A DNA stretch of 64,000 nt from positions 48,750 to 112,749 of the forward strand of contig CAIJRN010000025.1 of the NCBI GenBank assembly GCA_903823115.1. The letters are read 5' to 3'. Under the pieces are notes generated by a model, which ran no database searches, was not told the DNA's origin, and saw only the letters and a list, made by a program, of their open reading frames with translations. Positions 18,944 to 28,498 of this stretch are shown here, piece by piece (within the stretch, counting starts at the first letter, position 1; each line of letters starts with the position of its first letter). The translations under genes and the position numbers were made by a program. Source of the stretch: an uncultured cyanobacterium (lineage in GTDB: Bacteria > Cyanobacteriota > Cyanobacteriia > PCC-6307 > Cyanobiaceae).

Positions 18944-19162
18944 TGTTAAGGCAAAAGGAAGATGGCTTAGTGCAGTTGGCGAGTCGGCTTCCTTTCTGTT
19001 CTCTTCCTTGGTCACCGCTCTGCAATACCCATCCGTCTCATGAGCGTTGATCGCAAGACATCAAAATTTTGCTGACGCTGTCATCTCAAAATTGGCGACA
19101 CAAGAAGGCCACAACAGATTTCTCTGTGCGCTCTTGCTGATGGAGCACCTGGTCGTTGCCGA

Positions 19163-19657
19163 TCAGGTGGTGGTCTGCATCCCCTGGATCAGAAAGTCGA
19201 AATAGGGGCCTGCCATGGCCGCATCCTCGCCGCTCAGCAGAACCAGGGCCGCCTCTTTGAGTGTGCGCATCGCCTCAACCATGCCGGGCAATGGAACGCC
19301 CAGGCTGTTGTACATCTCGCGGGCACCGACCAGACCGATCTGCTGGATCATCTCGGTGCTACCGGCCAGCACTCCATAGGTGACCAGACGCAGATACCAG
19401 CTGTAGTCCCTCAGGCACTGGGCCCTTTGCTTCTGGCCGAAGGCATTGCCTCCGGGTGCCACATACTCGGGCTTGCGGCTGAACAGCTGGCGGGCAGCCT
19501 CATCAACGATTTTTTTCTCGTTGTCGGTGAGGACCCGGACAACCCCCAGGCGCCTGGATCCTCCCGAGAGGTAATCCACCATCGAGCGCAACTCGCCGCC
19601 GGTGGGATAACGCAGCTGATCATCGGCCTGGAGGATCAGATCGCGAACGACGCTCAT
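19163..19657 (-). CDS. apcD: Allophycocyanin alpha-B subunit ApcD
   Basis: A phycobilisome core terminal-emitter subunit that passes excitation energy to the photosystems. 164 residues from the ATG at 19657 (an upstream frame extension is not phycobiliprotein-like). It shows QADDQLRYPTGGEL typical of ApcD rather than ApcA, the phycocyanobilin-binding Cys81 in RAQCLRDYSWYLRLVTYG, GLVGAREMYNSLGVPLPG, and LSGEDAAMAGPYFDFLIQ at the end. Monocistronic, as usual for apcD; divergent from rlmD. A GTGCAA-N14-TTGCAC inverted repeat at 19716-19741 lies in the shared 119-bp promoter region. Confidence 0.93.
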   Translation of the reverse strand: MSVVRDLILQADDQLRYPTGGELRSMVDYLSGGSRRLGVVRVLTDNEKKIVDEAARQLFSRKPEYVAPGGNAFGQKQRAQCLRDYSWYLRLVTYGVLAGSTEMIQQIGLVGAREMYNSLGVPLPGMVEAMRTLKEAALVLLSGEDAAMAGPYFDFLIQGMQTTT

Positions 19658-19776
19658 TGCAGCGACCACAGACCAGCCGATCTTATCGAGTGGGGCCGGC
19701 GGATCGGGCTTCGGCGTGCAAGGTGTAACGCCCCTTTGCACGGCTGCCGATAGGGTCGGGCTAGGTGGATGACGAC

Positions 19777-21159
19777 ATGAGCGAGCCCAACCCTTCTGCA
19801 ACCGAGGTCGAACTCGAGATCCAGGATCTCTCCCACGATGGCCGGGGGATCGGCCGGCTGGATGGGCGGGTCGTGTTCGTCGATGGCGCCCTGCCCGGCG
19901 ATCGCGTGCTCGTCAGGCTTCTGCCCCAACGCCGTCGCCAGCTTCACGCCGATCTGCGCCGCATCCTGCAGCCCTCGCCCCAGCGCCGCCGGCCCCCCTG
20001 CATCCTGGCCGACCACTGCGGCGGCTGCAGCCTCCAGCCCCTCAGTGACGAAGGGCAGCAGCAGTGGAAGCAGCGATCGCTGGAACAGGCCCTGCAGCGG
20101 ATCGCTGGTCTGGAGCTGGCGGCGCAACCGCTGCTGGTCTCCGATCGGCCTCTCGGTTACCGCAATCGGGCTGTGATCCCCCTTGAACGTGGCGAGGATG
20201 GCCATCTCAAGGCCGGGTATTACCGCCGCGGCAGCCATCGGATCGTCAACATGAATCGCTGTCCGGTGCTGGATCCGCGCATCGACGGCCTGATTGCGCC
20301 GCTCAAGCGGGACCTGGAGACCAGTGACTGGCCTGTGGATCGCCATGGCGTCAGCGATGGTGGGCTCAAGCACCTGGCCCTGCGGGTCGGCCATCACACC
20401 GGTGAGGTGCTGATCACCCTGATCGCCAGCGATCAGGACCTCGAAGGACTCGAGGCGATGGCTGAATCCTGGCTGGAGCGCTGGCCCGAGGTGGTCGGCG
20501 TCAGCCTCAACCTTCAGCCGCGTCCCACCAACCAGTTGTTCGGACCCAACACCTACACCGTGGCCGGTCGCGGTTGGCTGTCGGAATCCTTCGCCGGTCT
20601 GAAGTACCACATCGCTGCCGACACCTTTTTCCAGGTGCACACCACCCAGGCGGAACGGGTTGTGCCCCTGATGTTGCAGGGTCTTGGCGGCAGCCAGGAC
20701 CCTGCAGCCAGCAGCAGTGAATCCCTGCTGCTGGATGCCTTCTGCGGCATCGGCACTTTCTCCCTTCCCCTGGCGGCCGCCGGCTGGCGGGTGCATGGCA
20801 TCGAGCAGCATCCGCCCGCCGTGGAGTTGGCCCGGCTGAACGCGGCGGCCAACAACCTCGGTGATCGGGCCACATTTGAAACTGCCGCCGTCGCTGCGGC
20901 CCTGCCGGCCCTGCTGGATTCGGCAGAGGCCCTGCTGCTCGATCCACCGCGCAAGGGGCTCGAACCCCACGTGATGGCGGCGATTCTGGCCACGCCGCCG
21001 CGGCGGCTGCTTTATCTGAGCTGTGATCCGGCCACTCTCAGCCGTGATCTGGGCCTGCTCTGCGCCGAGGCGTACACACCGCGCTCGGTGCAGCCGATCG
21101 ACTTCTTCCCCAACACCAGCCACATCGAGGCCCTGGCGGTGTTGGAGCGAAAGGCCTAA
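19777..21159 (+). CDS. rlmD: 23S rRNA (uracil-C5)-methyltransferase, RlmD/TrmA family
   Basis: Methylates C5 of a uridine in 23S rRNA (or tRNA) with S-adenosylmethionine. About 460 residues: N-terminal TRAM RNA-binding domain (ELEIQDLSHDGRGIGRLDG), iron-sulphur cysteines CILADHCGGC near residue 75, SAM site DAFCGIGTFSLPLA near 317, DPPRKGLEP near 388 and the catalytic cysteine in LSCDPATLSRDL near 413. The ATG at 19777 has AGGTG upstream; a GTG at 19765 is an alternative. RlmC/RlmD/TrmA cannot be told apart with certainty by reading. Confidence 0.9.
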   Translation: MSEPNPSATEVELEIQDLSHDGRGIGRLDGRVVFVDGALPGDRVLVRLLPQRRRQLHADLRRILQPSPQRRRPPCILADHCGGCSLQPLSDEGQQQWKQRSLEQALQRIAGLELAAQPLLVSDRPLGYRNRAVIPLERGEDGHLKAGYYRRGSHRIVNMNRCPVLDPRIDGLIAPLKRDLETSDWPVDRHGVSDGGLKHLALRVGHHTGEVLITLIASDQDLEGLEAMAESWLERWPEVVGVSLNLQPRPTNQLFGPNTYTVAGRGWLSESFAGLKYHIAADTFFQVHTTQAERVVPLMLQGLGGSQDPAASSSESLLLDAFCGIGTFSLPLAAAGWRVHGIEQHPPAVELARLNAAANNLGDRATFETAAVAAALPALLDSAEALLLDPPRKGLEPHVMAAILATPPRRLLYLSCDPATLSRDLGLLCAEAYTPRSVQPIDFFPNTSHIEALAVLERKA

Positions 21160-23612
21160 CTGCGCAGTCGGGCGGCGAACTGGGTCTCCACCGCGGATCG
21201 GACCGTCTGGTGGGCCCGTTCCACCTCCTCGTCCGTGAGGGTGCGGGAGCTGTCGCGGTAACGCAGCCGGAAGGCCTGGCTGCAGCAGCCGGCCTCCACC
21301 TGGGAGCCTTCATAGCGATCCACCAGCACCACCTGCTCCAGCAGGGGTTTGCCGGCCTTGCGGATGGCGCCGAGCAGGGCCGTGGTGGCCACATCCCGCT
21401 GAACCACCAGCGCCAGATCCCGTTCGGAAGCCGGCACCGTGGCAAAGGGGCTGTAGGCCGGTTGCCAGCGATTGCGGCGGGTCGCCGCCGCCAGCAGGGC
21501 CTCCAGGCCCAGCTGGAAGACATAGGTGGCTTCGGGCAGGTCGAGCGCTTCGGCCTGGGCGGGATGGAGCTGGCCGAACCAGCCGCCAGCTCGGCCTTCG
21601 ATCACCAGGGCGCTGGATCGCCCTGGATGCAGCAGGTCGCCAGCCGGCGAGTGATCCAGCGGCCGATCCTCAACCGGGATCTGCAGGCAGTCCAGGGGCC
21701 CCTGCAGGATCCCCCTGGCCTGGAAGTAGTCCAGGGGTCGGGGTTTGCCGCTGCTGCTCCAGAGTTCGGAGCTGCGCACACCGCTGATCACGCCGACCAG
21801 CAGGGACGTCTGCCGGGCATCCCCCTTGCCGGGATGGAACACCTGGCCGATTTCGAAGGCCCAGAAGCCGGGCTGGGACGCCTGCAGATTGCGGCGGGCG
21901 GCCTGCAGCAGGTCCTCGTGCAGGTTGTCGCGCAGATGGCCGTAGTCCGCCAGCAACGGATTGGCCAGGGGCACCCTGCCGGGGGCCGCCGCCACCAGGC
22001 TGAGGCTGCAGGTTTCCTGCAGCCCGGCAGCGCACAGGGCCCGCCGCAGGCGCCGCTCCACCTGTTGCTCCGGGGTGAGGCCACCGGGCTCCAGCGGATC
22101 ACAAAGATGACTGGCGAATTGGTCATAGCCCACCAGCCGGGCCACTTCCTCCATCAGATCCACCGGGCGGCGCAGATCCATGCCCCGCTCCGGCGGCACC
22201 TGGACCAGCCAGCCAGCTTCGTTCGCTTCGAGGCGGCAGCCGAGGGCTTCCAGGGTGCGCTCAATGCGTCGATCGGCCAGATCCACTTCCTCGCCGTCTT
22301 CGATCACCGGCCCCAGCAGGTTGTGCAGGGCATCCCGCTCCAGGATCACGGCGGCCACAGGGGCTTGGTTGCGGCGATGCAACCAGCGCCCGGCCACGCT
22401 GGCGGCGGCCAGTTCGCCCAGCAGCTGCACGGCCCGATCGGCCGCCGTCAGGGTGACCTCCGTCGGCAGGCCCTTTTCAAAGCGGCTGCTGGCTTCGGTG
22501 CGCAGACCGACGCTGCGGGCTGAACGCCGTACGGCCTGGGCGGGGAAGACGGCGGCCTCCAGCCAGATGGTGGTGCTGGCTGCCGTCACCGATTCCCCCA
22601 ATCCACCCATGACCCCGGCCAAGGCAATCGCCTGGTCGGCGTAGGTGACCACCAGAGCCTCCGTATCAAGGTCACGACGCTCGCCATCGAGGCTGATCAG
22701 CTGCTCGCCGCTGCGTGCCTGCCGCAGACCGATCAGGCCAGGATCGGGGGAGGACCCGTCTCCCAGGCGGGCCAGGGCTGCAGCGTCGAAGGCGTGCAGG
22801 GGCTGGCCGGTCTCCAGCATCACCAGGTTGGTGACGTCGACCACATTGTTGATCGCGCGCAGGCCGGAGCGCTCCAGCCGTTGTTGCAGCCAGGCGGGGG
22901 AAGGGCCCACCTTCAGGCCCGTGAGAGCCGTGACACTGAACAGGCCGCCGGCCTCCATGGCCGCCAGAGCCTCGGCGCTGGCCGGCAGCGCCTGGGCCGC
23001 CACGGCCTCGGCGGCGGCGGGGAAGGTGGTGTGGCCACCAGAGATTGCCGCCACTTCACGGGCGATGCCCCGGATCGAGAGGCCATCGGGGCGGTTGGCG
23101 GTGATCGCCAGTTCCAGCACCTGATCGTCGAGGCCTAGGGCCGGCCCCACGGGCGTACCCAGGGGTGGCACGGTGTCCAGCAGCTCATCGAGGATCAGGA
23201 TCCCCTCGCTGGTCTCGGCCAGTCCCAGCTCCTGAAGGGAGCAGATCATGCCGCTGCTGGCCACGCCTCGCAGTTCCGCTGGTTTGATCGTCAGGCCCAC
23301 GGCCGGCAGGGTGCTTCCCAGCAGCGCCACCGGTACATGGATGCCAGCGCGTACATTCGCCGCCCCGCAGACGATCTGCAACCGTTCGCCGCCGGCCACC
23401 TCCACCTGGCAGACACTGAGTTTGTCGGCATCGGGGTGGGGCTCCCGGGCGGTGACACGGCCGACCACCACCCCCCGGGCCCGCGCGGCGAGATCTTCGA
23501 TGGCTTCCACCTCGAAGCCGGCGATCGAGAGCCGCTCGGCCAGATGCTGCGGTTCCAGCTGCTCCGGCTCCACCTGCACGAGCTCCTTGAGCCACTGGAG
23601 TGAAACCTTCAT
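21156..23612 (-). CDS. pheT: Phenylalanine-tRNA ligase beta subunit
   Basis: Beta chain of the heterotetrameric synthetase that charges tRNA-Phe. 818 residues, normal length: an EMAP/OB tRNA-binding domain (starts [33 protein letters not shown]), B3/B4 editing domain ([23 protein letters not shown]), B5 and catalytic-like core, and the C-terminal ferredoxin-fold anticodon-binding domain ([19 protein letters not shown]). pheS is not in the window, the usual cyanobacterial arrangement. Its stop overlaps the rlmD stop by 4 bp. Confidence 0.96.
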   Translation of the reverse strand: MKVSLQWLKELVQVEPEQLEPQHLAERLSIAGFEVEAIEDLAARARGVVVGRVTAREPHPDADKLSVCQVEVAGGERLQIVCGAANVRAGIHVPVALLGSTLPAVGLTIKPAELRGVASSGMICSLQELGLAETSEGILILDELLDTVPPLGTPVGPALGLDDQVLELAITANRPDGLSIRGIAREVAAISGGHTTFPAAAEAVAAQALPASAEALAAMEAGGLFSVTALTGLKVGPSPAWLQQRLERSGLRAINNVVDVTNLVMLETGQPLHAFDAAALARLGDGSSPDPGLIGLRQARSGEQLISLDGERRDLDTEALVVTYADQAIALAGVMGGLGESVTAASTTIWLEAAVFPAQAVRRSARSVGLRTEASSRFEKGLPTEVTLTAADRAVQLLGELAAASVAGRWLHRRNQAPVAAVILERDALHNLLGPVIEDGEEVDLADRRIERTLEALGCRLEANEAGWLVQVPPERGMDLRRPVDLMEEVARLVGYDQFASHLCDPLEPGGLTPEQQVERRLRRALCAAGLQETCSLSLVAAAPGRVPLANPLLADYGHLRDNLHEDLLQAARRNLQASQPGFWAFEIGQVFHPGKGDARQTSLLVGVISGVRSSELWSSSGKPRPLDYFQARGILQGPLDCLQIPVEDRPLDHSPAGDLLHPGRSSALVIEGRAGGWFGQLHPAQAEALDLPEATYVFQLGLEALLAAATRRNRWQPAYSPFATVPASERDLALVVQRDVATTALLGAIRKAGKPLLEQVVLVDRYEGSQVEAGCCSQAFRLRYRDSSRTLTDEEVERAHQTVRSAVETQFAARLRS

Positions 23613-23789
23613 TCGAGTGACTACAACAATCTCGAAATCTTAGTGAGCCGCTCAGCGGCGCCAGTTGTCGCCAGGGTGGTTGGTGGCCAGGGGAGTGCCC
23701 ACGGCTCAGGTGTCGTTGGGGGTGGGGACCGGCCGGGAGCTAATGTGCACGATCAACTTCGTTTCGCGCACGCGGCGCAACGTCCTTCC

Positions 23790-23984
23790 ATGGCCAAAAA
23801 CAAGGGCGTCCGGCTCGTTGTCACTCTTGAGTGCACTGAATGCCGGTCCAACCCCGCCAAGCGTTCTCCTGGGGTGTCTCGTTACACCACCCAGAAGAAT
23901 CGCCGCAACACCACTGAACGGCTTGAGCTCAAGAAGTTCTGCCGCCATTGCAACAGCGCCACGGTTCACAAGGAGATCAAGTGA
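23790..23984 (+). CDS. rpmG: 50S ribosomal protein L33
   Basis: 64 residues starting [18 protein letters not shown]. It carries two CxxC pairs (CTEC and CRHC), so it is the zinc-binding form. The family defines the ATG at 23790. It precedes rpsR by 192 bp, the conserved cyanobacterial/plastid L33-S18 pair. Confidence 0.97.
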   Translation: MAKNKGVRLVVTLECTECRSNPAKRSPGVSRYTTQKNRRNTTERLELKKFCRHCNSATVHKEIK

Positions 23985-24010
23985 TTCCCTGGGCCTTGAG
24001 CCCAGGTCAC
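23981..24010 (+). terminator. Hairpin between rpmG and rpsR
   Basis: CCTGGGC (23988-23994) pairs with GCCCAGG (24000-24006) around CTTGA; outer GTGA/TCAC can extend the stem with a bulge. No T-tract, so it may be an attenuator or mRNA processing/stability element rather than a full terminator. Confidence 0.4.
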
Positions 24011-24176
24011 TGAAAACCTTTCGACCTGCCTGAACCACTGTCTGCAGTCGGCGCCGAGCCCAGGTCAGTGCATCGTTCAACGTGCACCTCCTCCCTCCAG
24101 GTCTCAAGGGCGTTACCGCCCTTGTCTGGGCTGCCTGGCTGAACTTCTTCTTCCTCCGAGCTTTTCCTTTCCCAGC

Positions 24177-24398
24177 ATGTCCAGTTCCTTCTTCAAGAAG
24201 CGTCTGTCGCCGATCAAGCCCGGCGATCCGATTGATTACAAAGACGTTGATCTGCTCAAGAAGTTCATCACGGAGCGCGGCAAGATTCTGCCTCGCCGGT
24301 TGACGGGCCTCACCGCCAAGCAGCAACGGGATCTCACCAACGCTGTCAAGCGCGCCCGCATCGTGGCTCTGCTGCCCTTCGTGAACCCCGAAGGCTGA
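24177..24398 (+). CDS. rpsR: 30S ribosomal protein S18
   Basis: 73 residues, starting [17 protein letters not shown], with the family core [20 protein letters not shown] and the rRNA-binding stretch [20 protein letters not shown]. Normal length, complete. Followed after one base by the TTG of the RNB exonuclease gene, so the two are likely co-transcribed. Confidence 0.97.
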
Positions 24399-24399
24399 G

Positions 24400-26478
24400 T
24401 TGCCCCAGCCAGGTTCTCGTCAATCCGTGCCAGCGGCCCTCCATCCCGGCGATCTGGTTGGGTTGATCGAGGACCGCGGCCCCCAATTGGCCATTGTTCA
24501 GGAGATCCGCGGCAGCCGCGCCACACTTCGGGTCGGCGCAACGGCTCGTCCTGTGGCGCTGCCAGTGCGACAGCTTGATCTGATTGCTTCAGGCGATCGG
24601 TTTTCGGCCCCGGCATCAGGCCCTGTGCAGCAGCCGTGGGGTCTGGAGACCACGACGCTTGCGGCTGCCTTGCCACCGGCCAGGGAGCTGGCATCAGCCT
24701 GGCTGTTGCTGGGCAGTACCCCGGATGACGCGGCTGATCCCGGCGCCATCAGCCTGGAGGATCTGGCCGATCTGCTGGGTTCAGCCAGTGATACGACCTT
24801 GCGCGCCGCCCTCTGGCTGTGGCTGCAGGCTGATCAGACTTTTTTCCGCTGGCGCCACGGCCAGGTGCTGCCCAGGGGACTAGCTGAGCTCAGGCGCCTG
24901 CGCCTGCAACGGCGGCGTGAACAGCTGGTGCTGGATCGCCGCAACGCCTGGTATCAGCAGCTGCGCCTGCGTCTGCCGATCACGATCACCGATCTCTCCG
25001 GGGCTGAAGCCGAGGAGCTGGCCCTGTTGCGGCGTTGGGCCCTCGGCGATGCGGACACCCCTCTGCCGCCGGCTTTGCGCCAGGCGCTGCAGCAGGCCCA
25101 CTGCCCCGCCGAGGCCGGAGCGATTCGCCATCTGCTGGCCGATCTGGGGCAATGGTCTCGCCACCACCTGCCCTCGCTTGAATCCACCACCTGGGAACTT
25201 GGCTTCACCGCTGAGCTCGAGGCCGAGGCCGAGCGGCTGCTGTCCCTGGCGGAGGCAGCCTGGCCTGGAGATGAACATCGGCGCGATCTCAGCCATCTGC
25301 ACCTGTTCACGATCGACGATGACGACACCGTTGACATCGACGACGGCCTCAGCCTGGATGTGGATCCATCGGCAGGGCGTCCCCGGCTCTGGATCCACAT
25401 TGCCGATCCCGGTCGGCTGATCGCCGCAGACAGCCCCCTGGATCTGGAAGCCAGGCGCCGCGGCAGCAGTCTCTATCTGGCGCCGGGCACCATGCCGATG
25501 TTCCCACTGGCCCTGGTGACCGGCGCCTTCAGCCTGCGCCAGGGCCAGCGCTGCCCCGCCTGGAGCCTGGCGGTGGAGCTGGATGACGAGGGAGCTGTGC
25601 AGTCCTATGAGCTGCTGCGCAGCTGGGTGAAGCCCGCCTATCGGCTCACCTACAGCGATGCCGATGAACTGATCGAGCTGGCGCCGCCCGAGGAGCCCAC
25701 TCCGGCCTTGATCCATGCCCTGATGAAGCAGCGGCGGGCCTGGCGCCTGCAGCGTGGGGCACTGGAGATGGACCAGGCGGAAGGCCGGATCCGCTGCCAG
25801 CAGGAGCTGGCGCACTTGGAGGTGACCGACCCCTCGGCCTCCCGCAGCATGGTGGCTGAGGCGATGATCCTGGCCGGGGCCGTGATCGCGTCCCATGGCA
25901 TCGCCAGCGCTCTGCCCCTTCCCTACCGCAGTCAGCAGAGTGCCAACCTGCCCAGTGAGCAGGAACTGGCCGAATTGCCGCCCGGTCCGGTGCGGCACGC
26001 CGCGCTCAGGCGCTGTCTGGGGCGCGGCCATGTCGGTGTCCAGCCCGCCCCCCACTTCAGCCTCGGCCTCGAGGCCTATGTCCAGGCCACCTCGCCGATC
26101 CGGCGCTACGGCGACCTGCTCACCCAGCGGCAGCTGGCCCTGCAGCTGGAGGGGCAAGCGCTGTTGGATGAGGCCCAGATGGCGGCGCTGCTGAGCAGCC
26201 TGGAGGGAGCGGTGCGCGAAGGCATCACGATCAGCCGCGAAGATCAGCGCCATTGGCAGCAGGTCTGGTTTGAACAGAACCCACGCCCCAACTGGCGCGG
26301 CCTGATGTTGCGCTGGCTGCGTGCCCAGGACGATCTGGCCTTGGTGCACCTCGAGGAGCTCTGCCTGGACTTCCCCTGTCTCTGCCCCGGTGGCGCCCAG
26401 CCTGGCGACCAGCTGCTGGTGCGGGTGGAGCTGGTGGATTCCCTGCGGGATCAGCTGCGGCTGCGGGCCAGCATCTGA
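24400..26478 (+). CDS. RNase II/R family 3'-5' exoribonuclease
   Basis: 692 residues. The RNB catalytic domain is clear: HLHLFTIDDDDTVDIDDGLS (about 297-316) with the metal-binding Asp cluster, WIHIADPGRLI, RRGSSLYLAPGTMPMFP and the conserved ATSPIRRYGDLLTQRQLALQ. An S1-like domain would be short at the C-terminus. TTG at 24400 has AAGG five bases upstream; GTG at 24427 is an alternative. Degrades mRNA and structured RNA; co-transcription with rpsR suggests a link to translation or RNA turnover. Confidence 0.9.
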   Translation: MPQPGSRQSVPAALHPGDLVGLIEDRGPQLAIVQEIRGSRATLRVGATARPVALPVRQLDLIASGDRFSAPASGPVQQPWGLETTTLAAALPPARELASAWLLLGSTPDDAADPGAISLEDLADLLGSASDTTLRAALWLWLQADQTFFRWRHGQVLPRGLAELRRLRLQRRREQLVLDRRNAWYQQLRLRLPITITDLSGAEAEELALLRRWALGDADTPLPPALRQALQQAHCPAEAGAIRHLLADLGQWSRHHLPSLESTTWELGFTAELEAEAERLLSLAEAAWPGDEHRRDLSHLHLFTIDDDDTVDIDDGLSLDVDPSAGRPRLWIHIADPGRLIAADSPLDLEARRRGSSLYLAPGTMPMFPLALVTGAFSLRQGQRCPAWSLAVELDDEGAVQSYELLRSWVKPAYRLTYSDADELIELAPPEEPTPALIHALMKQRRAWRLQRGALEMDQAEGRIRCQQELAHLEVTDPSASRSMVAEAMILAGAVIASHGIASALPLPYRSQQSANLPSEQELAELPPGPVRHAALRRCLGRGHVGVQPAPHFSLGLEAYVQATSPIRRYGDLLTQRQLALQLEGQALLDEAQMAALLSSLEGAVREGITISREDQRHWQQVWFEQNPRPNWRGLMLRWLRAQDDLALVHLEELCLDFPCLCPGGAQPGDQLLVRVELVDSLRDQLRLRASI

Positions 26479-26493
26479 GCATTCGCCCCAGGC

Positions 26494-28380
26494 TCAAGCC
26501 TCAGCCAGCCGTGAGACCCGCAACCAGGGGCCCCAGGGATTGGCAGAACCGATCAAAGACACGCTATGGGGTCGTTCCTGGGCCAGCAGCCACTGATGCA
26601 AGGCCGGCTCCAGGGTGATCAGGGGCCATGAACGACCAGCCACTGCCAGGGCGAACCCCCCCGAACCATCGGGCAGCAGCTCGCCCTGCCACAGCTGTTC
26701 ACCCCGCTGCGGCGGTGCCTGCCAGGGCTCCAGGTTGCGGCCTCCCTGCAGCTGACCGCCGGGATCGAGTCGGCTGGGATCGTCGATCGCCTGCTGTTGC
26801 CGCTGGCGCCATTGGGGGTGATGCCAAGGGGTGTCCCAGAGGGGAAGTGGAGCGGCAGGAGCCTTGGCATCGCTGATCAGCGCCTCCTGAAGGCGCAGGG
26901 GCGCCAGCTCCGCCGGCAGCAGATCGCCGCGGCAGCAGAGGGCTGCCGCCATGCCTGCCGCCTGGCCGATGTTCAACACCAGCGGTTGCAATCGCGTGGC
27001 GCCATTGGCCATGTGACTGACGCTGAGGCACTTATCGGCAGCCAGCAGATTGTGGATGTCGCGGCTGACGATCGCGCCGTAGGGAATCGTGAACGGCGTA
27101 CCGCTCCAGCGCCCGCCCCAACGACAACTCTTGGCAGCCAGGGGCCAATCCCCGCCGGGATAGTGGTGATCATTGGCATAGTTGCCCACGGCGATGGCCG
27201 TGCTGTGACCGGCCGGATCGAGCGGCAGCGGGGCGATACAGGCGCCCGCCGCCTGGGGCAACAGGTCTTGCTCGAGCACCACGCTCTGGCCCACCAGCCT
27301 TCTGCCCTCGCGCCAATAGGGCATCAGCGCCAGGGCCTGATCCCCCTCCAGGGCGCCCTTCCGGGCCTCCAGGGCCGAGGGGAACACCCGTCCCGGCTGC
27401 AGCCAGCCGCCGCTGAGCTGGGCCAGCACCTCAGCGAACTGGAGGCTATGGCGTTGCATGTCGGCGTTGAGCTGGGCCTCCGCCGTCTGCTGTGGCTGCC
27501 CGTTCAGCGGCGATCCAAAGGCACGATCGAGACCGTCATGCCAGTCGTTGCCCTGCAACGGCCAGTTCAGCATCACCAGGCCCCCGGGCAGGCGGCCATA
27601 GGTGAGGGTCTTCTCGAGTCCAAAGGCTTCGGTGGCCCCCTCAAAGGGGGGTGGCGGCGCGGTGGCAACCAGATCGGGCGGCGGCGCGTCGGCCGCCAGT
27701 TGGCCCATCACCACCCAGGTGGGGGACTGGACCAGCTGCCGGCGGAAGAAGGGATCCTGTTGCAGTCGCTGCTCGGAGGGTGCACTGGGCTCCTGCCATT
27801 GCTCCTGGGATTCCCAGCCCAGACGAAAACCGCTGCCGCTGCAGCCGATCAGATCGCCGCGATCGCTGCCATCGATCACGATCCGGGGATGGATGGTGGC
27901 GATCTCTTCGGCACGGCCCTCTGGACTGCCGGCATGACGGCCGACGTGCAGGGCCGTGATGCGTTCCTGCTGGTTGACCACCTCCAGCAGGTTGCAGTGC
28001 GGCCACCACTGGATCAAGGCTTCGGCGGCCAACCAGCGCCGCAGGATTTGCTCCGCCGTTGCCGGCCGATAGCCGAAGCAGCTCACCCAGTTCTGATCCA
28101 GTCCATCGGGCTCCTCCTCTTCCAGGGCGCGCAGCAGGGCCCCCCAGAGGCCGCTCTGCCAGGGCGTCAGTTCATTGCCATCAGGAGCGCAGACCCCGGC
28201 GGCGCTGACCATGCCGCCCAGCCAGGCCCCAGGTGTCAGCAGCACAGTGTTGGCCCCGGCCCGGCCCGCCTGCAGGGCCGCCGCGACGCCGCCGCTGCCA
28301 CCCCCCCAGACCACCACGTCCACGCTCAGTTCGATGCGCTCGCCCATGGCCTGCGGCCGATGTTCCTGCGAATCCTGCAT
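26494..28380 (-). CDS. FAD-dependent oxidoreductase (FAD_oxidored family)
   Basis: 628 residues with an N-terminal FAD Rossmann motif DVVVWGGGSGGVAAALQAGR and GAWLGGMVSAAGVCAPDG, the pattern of PF12831-type flavoproteins. Conserved later segments include PRIVIDGSDRGDLIG and IPYGAIVSRDIHNLLAADKC followed by SVSHMANGATRLQPLVLNIG, which close the FAD site. Substrate unknown. It converges with the exonuclease gene (15 bp between stops) and diverges from metG. Confidence 0.86.
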   Translation of the reverse strand: MQDSQEHRPQAMGERIELSVDVVVWGGGSGGVAAALQAGRAGANTVLLTPGAWLGGMVSAAGVCAPDGNELTPWQSGLWGALLRALEEEEPDGLDQNWVSCFGYRPATAEQILRRWLAAEALIQWWPHCNLLEVVNQQERITALHVGRHAGSPEGRAEEIATIHPRIVIDGSDRGDLIGCSGSGFRLGWESQEQWQEPSAPSEQRLQQDPFFRRQLVQSPTWVVMGQLAADAPPPDLVATAPPPPFEGATEAFGLEKTLTYGRLPGGLVMLNWPLQGNDWHDGLDRAFGSPLNGQPQQTAEAQLNADMQRHSLQFAEVLAQLSGGWLQPGRVFPSALEARKGALEGDQALALMPYWREGRRLVGQSVVLEQDLLPQAAGACIAPLPLDPAGHSTAIAVGNYANDHHYPGGDWPLAAKSCRWGGRWSGTPFTIPYGAIVSRDIHNLLAADKCLSVSHMANGATRLQPLVLNIGQAAGMAAALCCRGDLLPAELAPLRLQEALISDAKAPAAPLPLWDTPWHHPQWRQRQQQAIDDPSRLDPGGQLQGGRNLEPWQAPPQRGEQLWQGELLPDGSGGFALAVAGRSWPLITLEPALHQWLLAQERPHSVSLIGSANPWGPWLRVSRLAEA

Positions 28381-28498
28381 CAGCCGGGGTCAGGCCGCAT
28401 CGACGCTTCTGGCAACGGCCCGGGGAGGGAGCCCTGGGTAGGATCCGCCCGACCGGGCAGGGCCGTTGCGGCGGTGCCGTGAGCCCAAGAACCCGCCG

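Larger units (their letters stand above)
17244..19162. other. 1.9 kb gene-free stretch enriched in TGAGAC/GTCTCA
   Basis: No frame here looks like protein: candidate ORFs are under 130 codons, overlap on both strands and lack third-position G/C bias, and base composition is visibly more A/T-rich than the flanks. By eye I count eleven TGAGAC or GTCTCA hexamers (17364, 17478, 17513, 17698, 17939, 18417, 18458, 18802, 18923, 18938, 19035) against about one expected by chance. It also holds a perfect 13-bp hairpin (18181-18211). Possibly degraded sequence, a regulatory or structural locus, or unrecognised RNA genes. Confidence 0.55.

Noticed and set aside
26797..28482. Plus-strand 561-codon frame opposite the FAD oxidoreductase
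   Set aside because: No domain; the minus-strand frame has a complete FAD signature.
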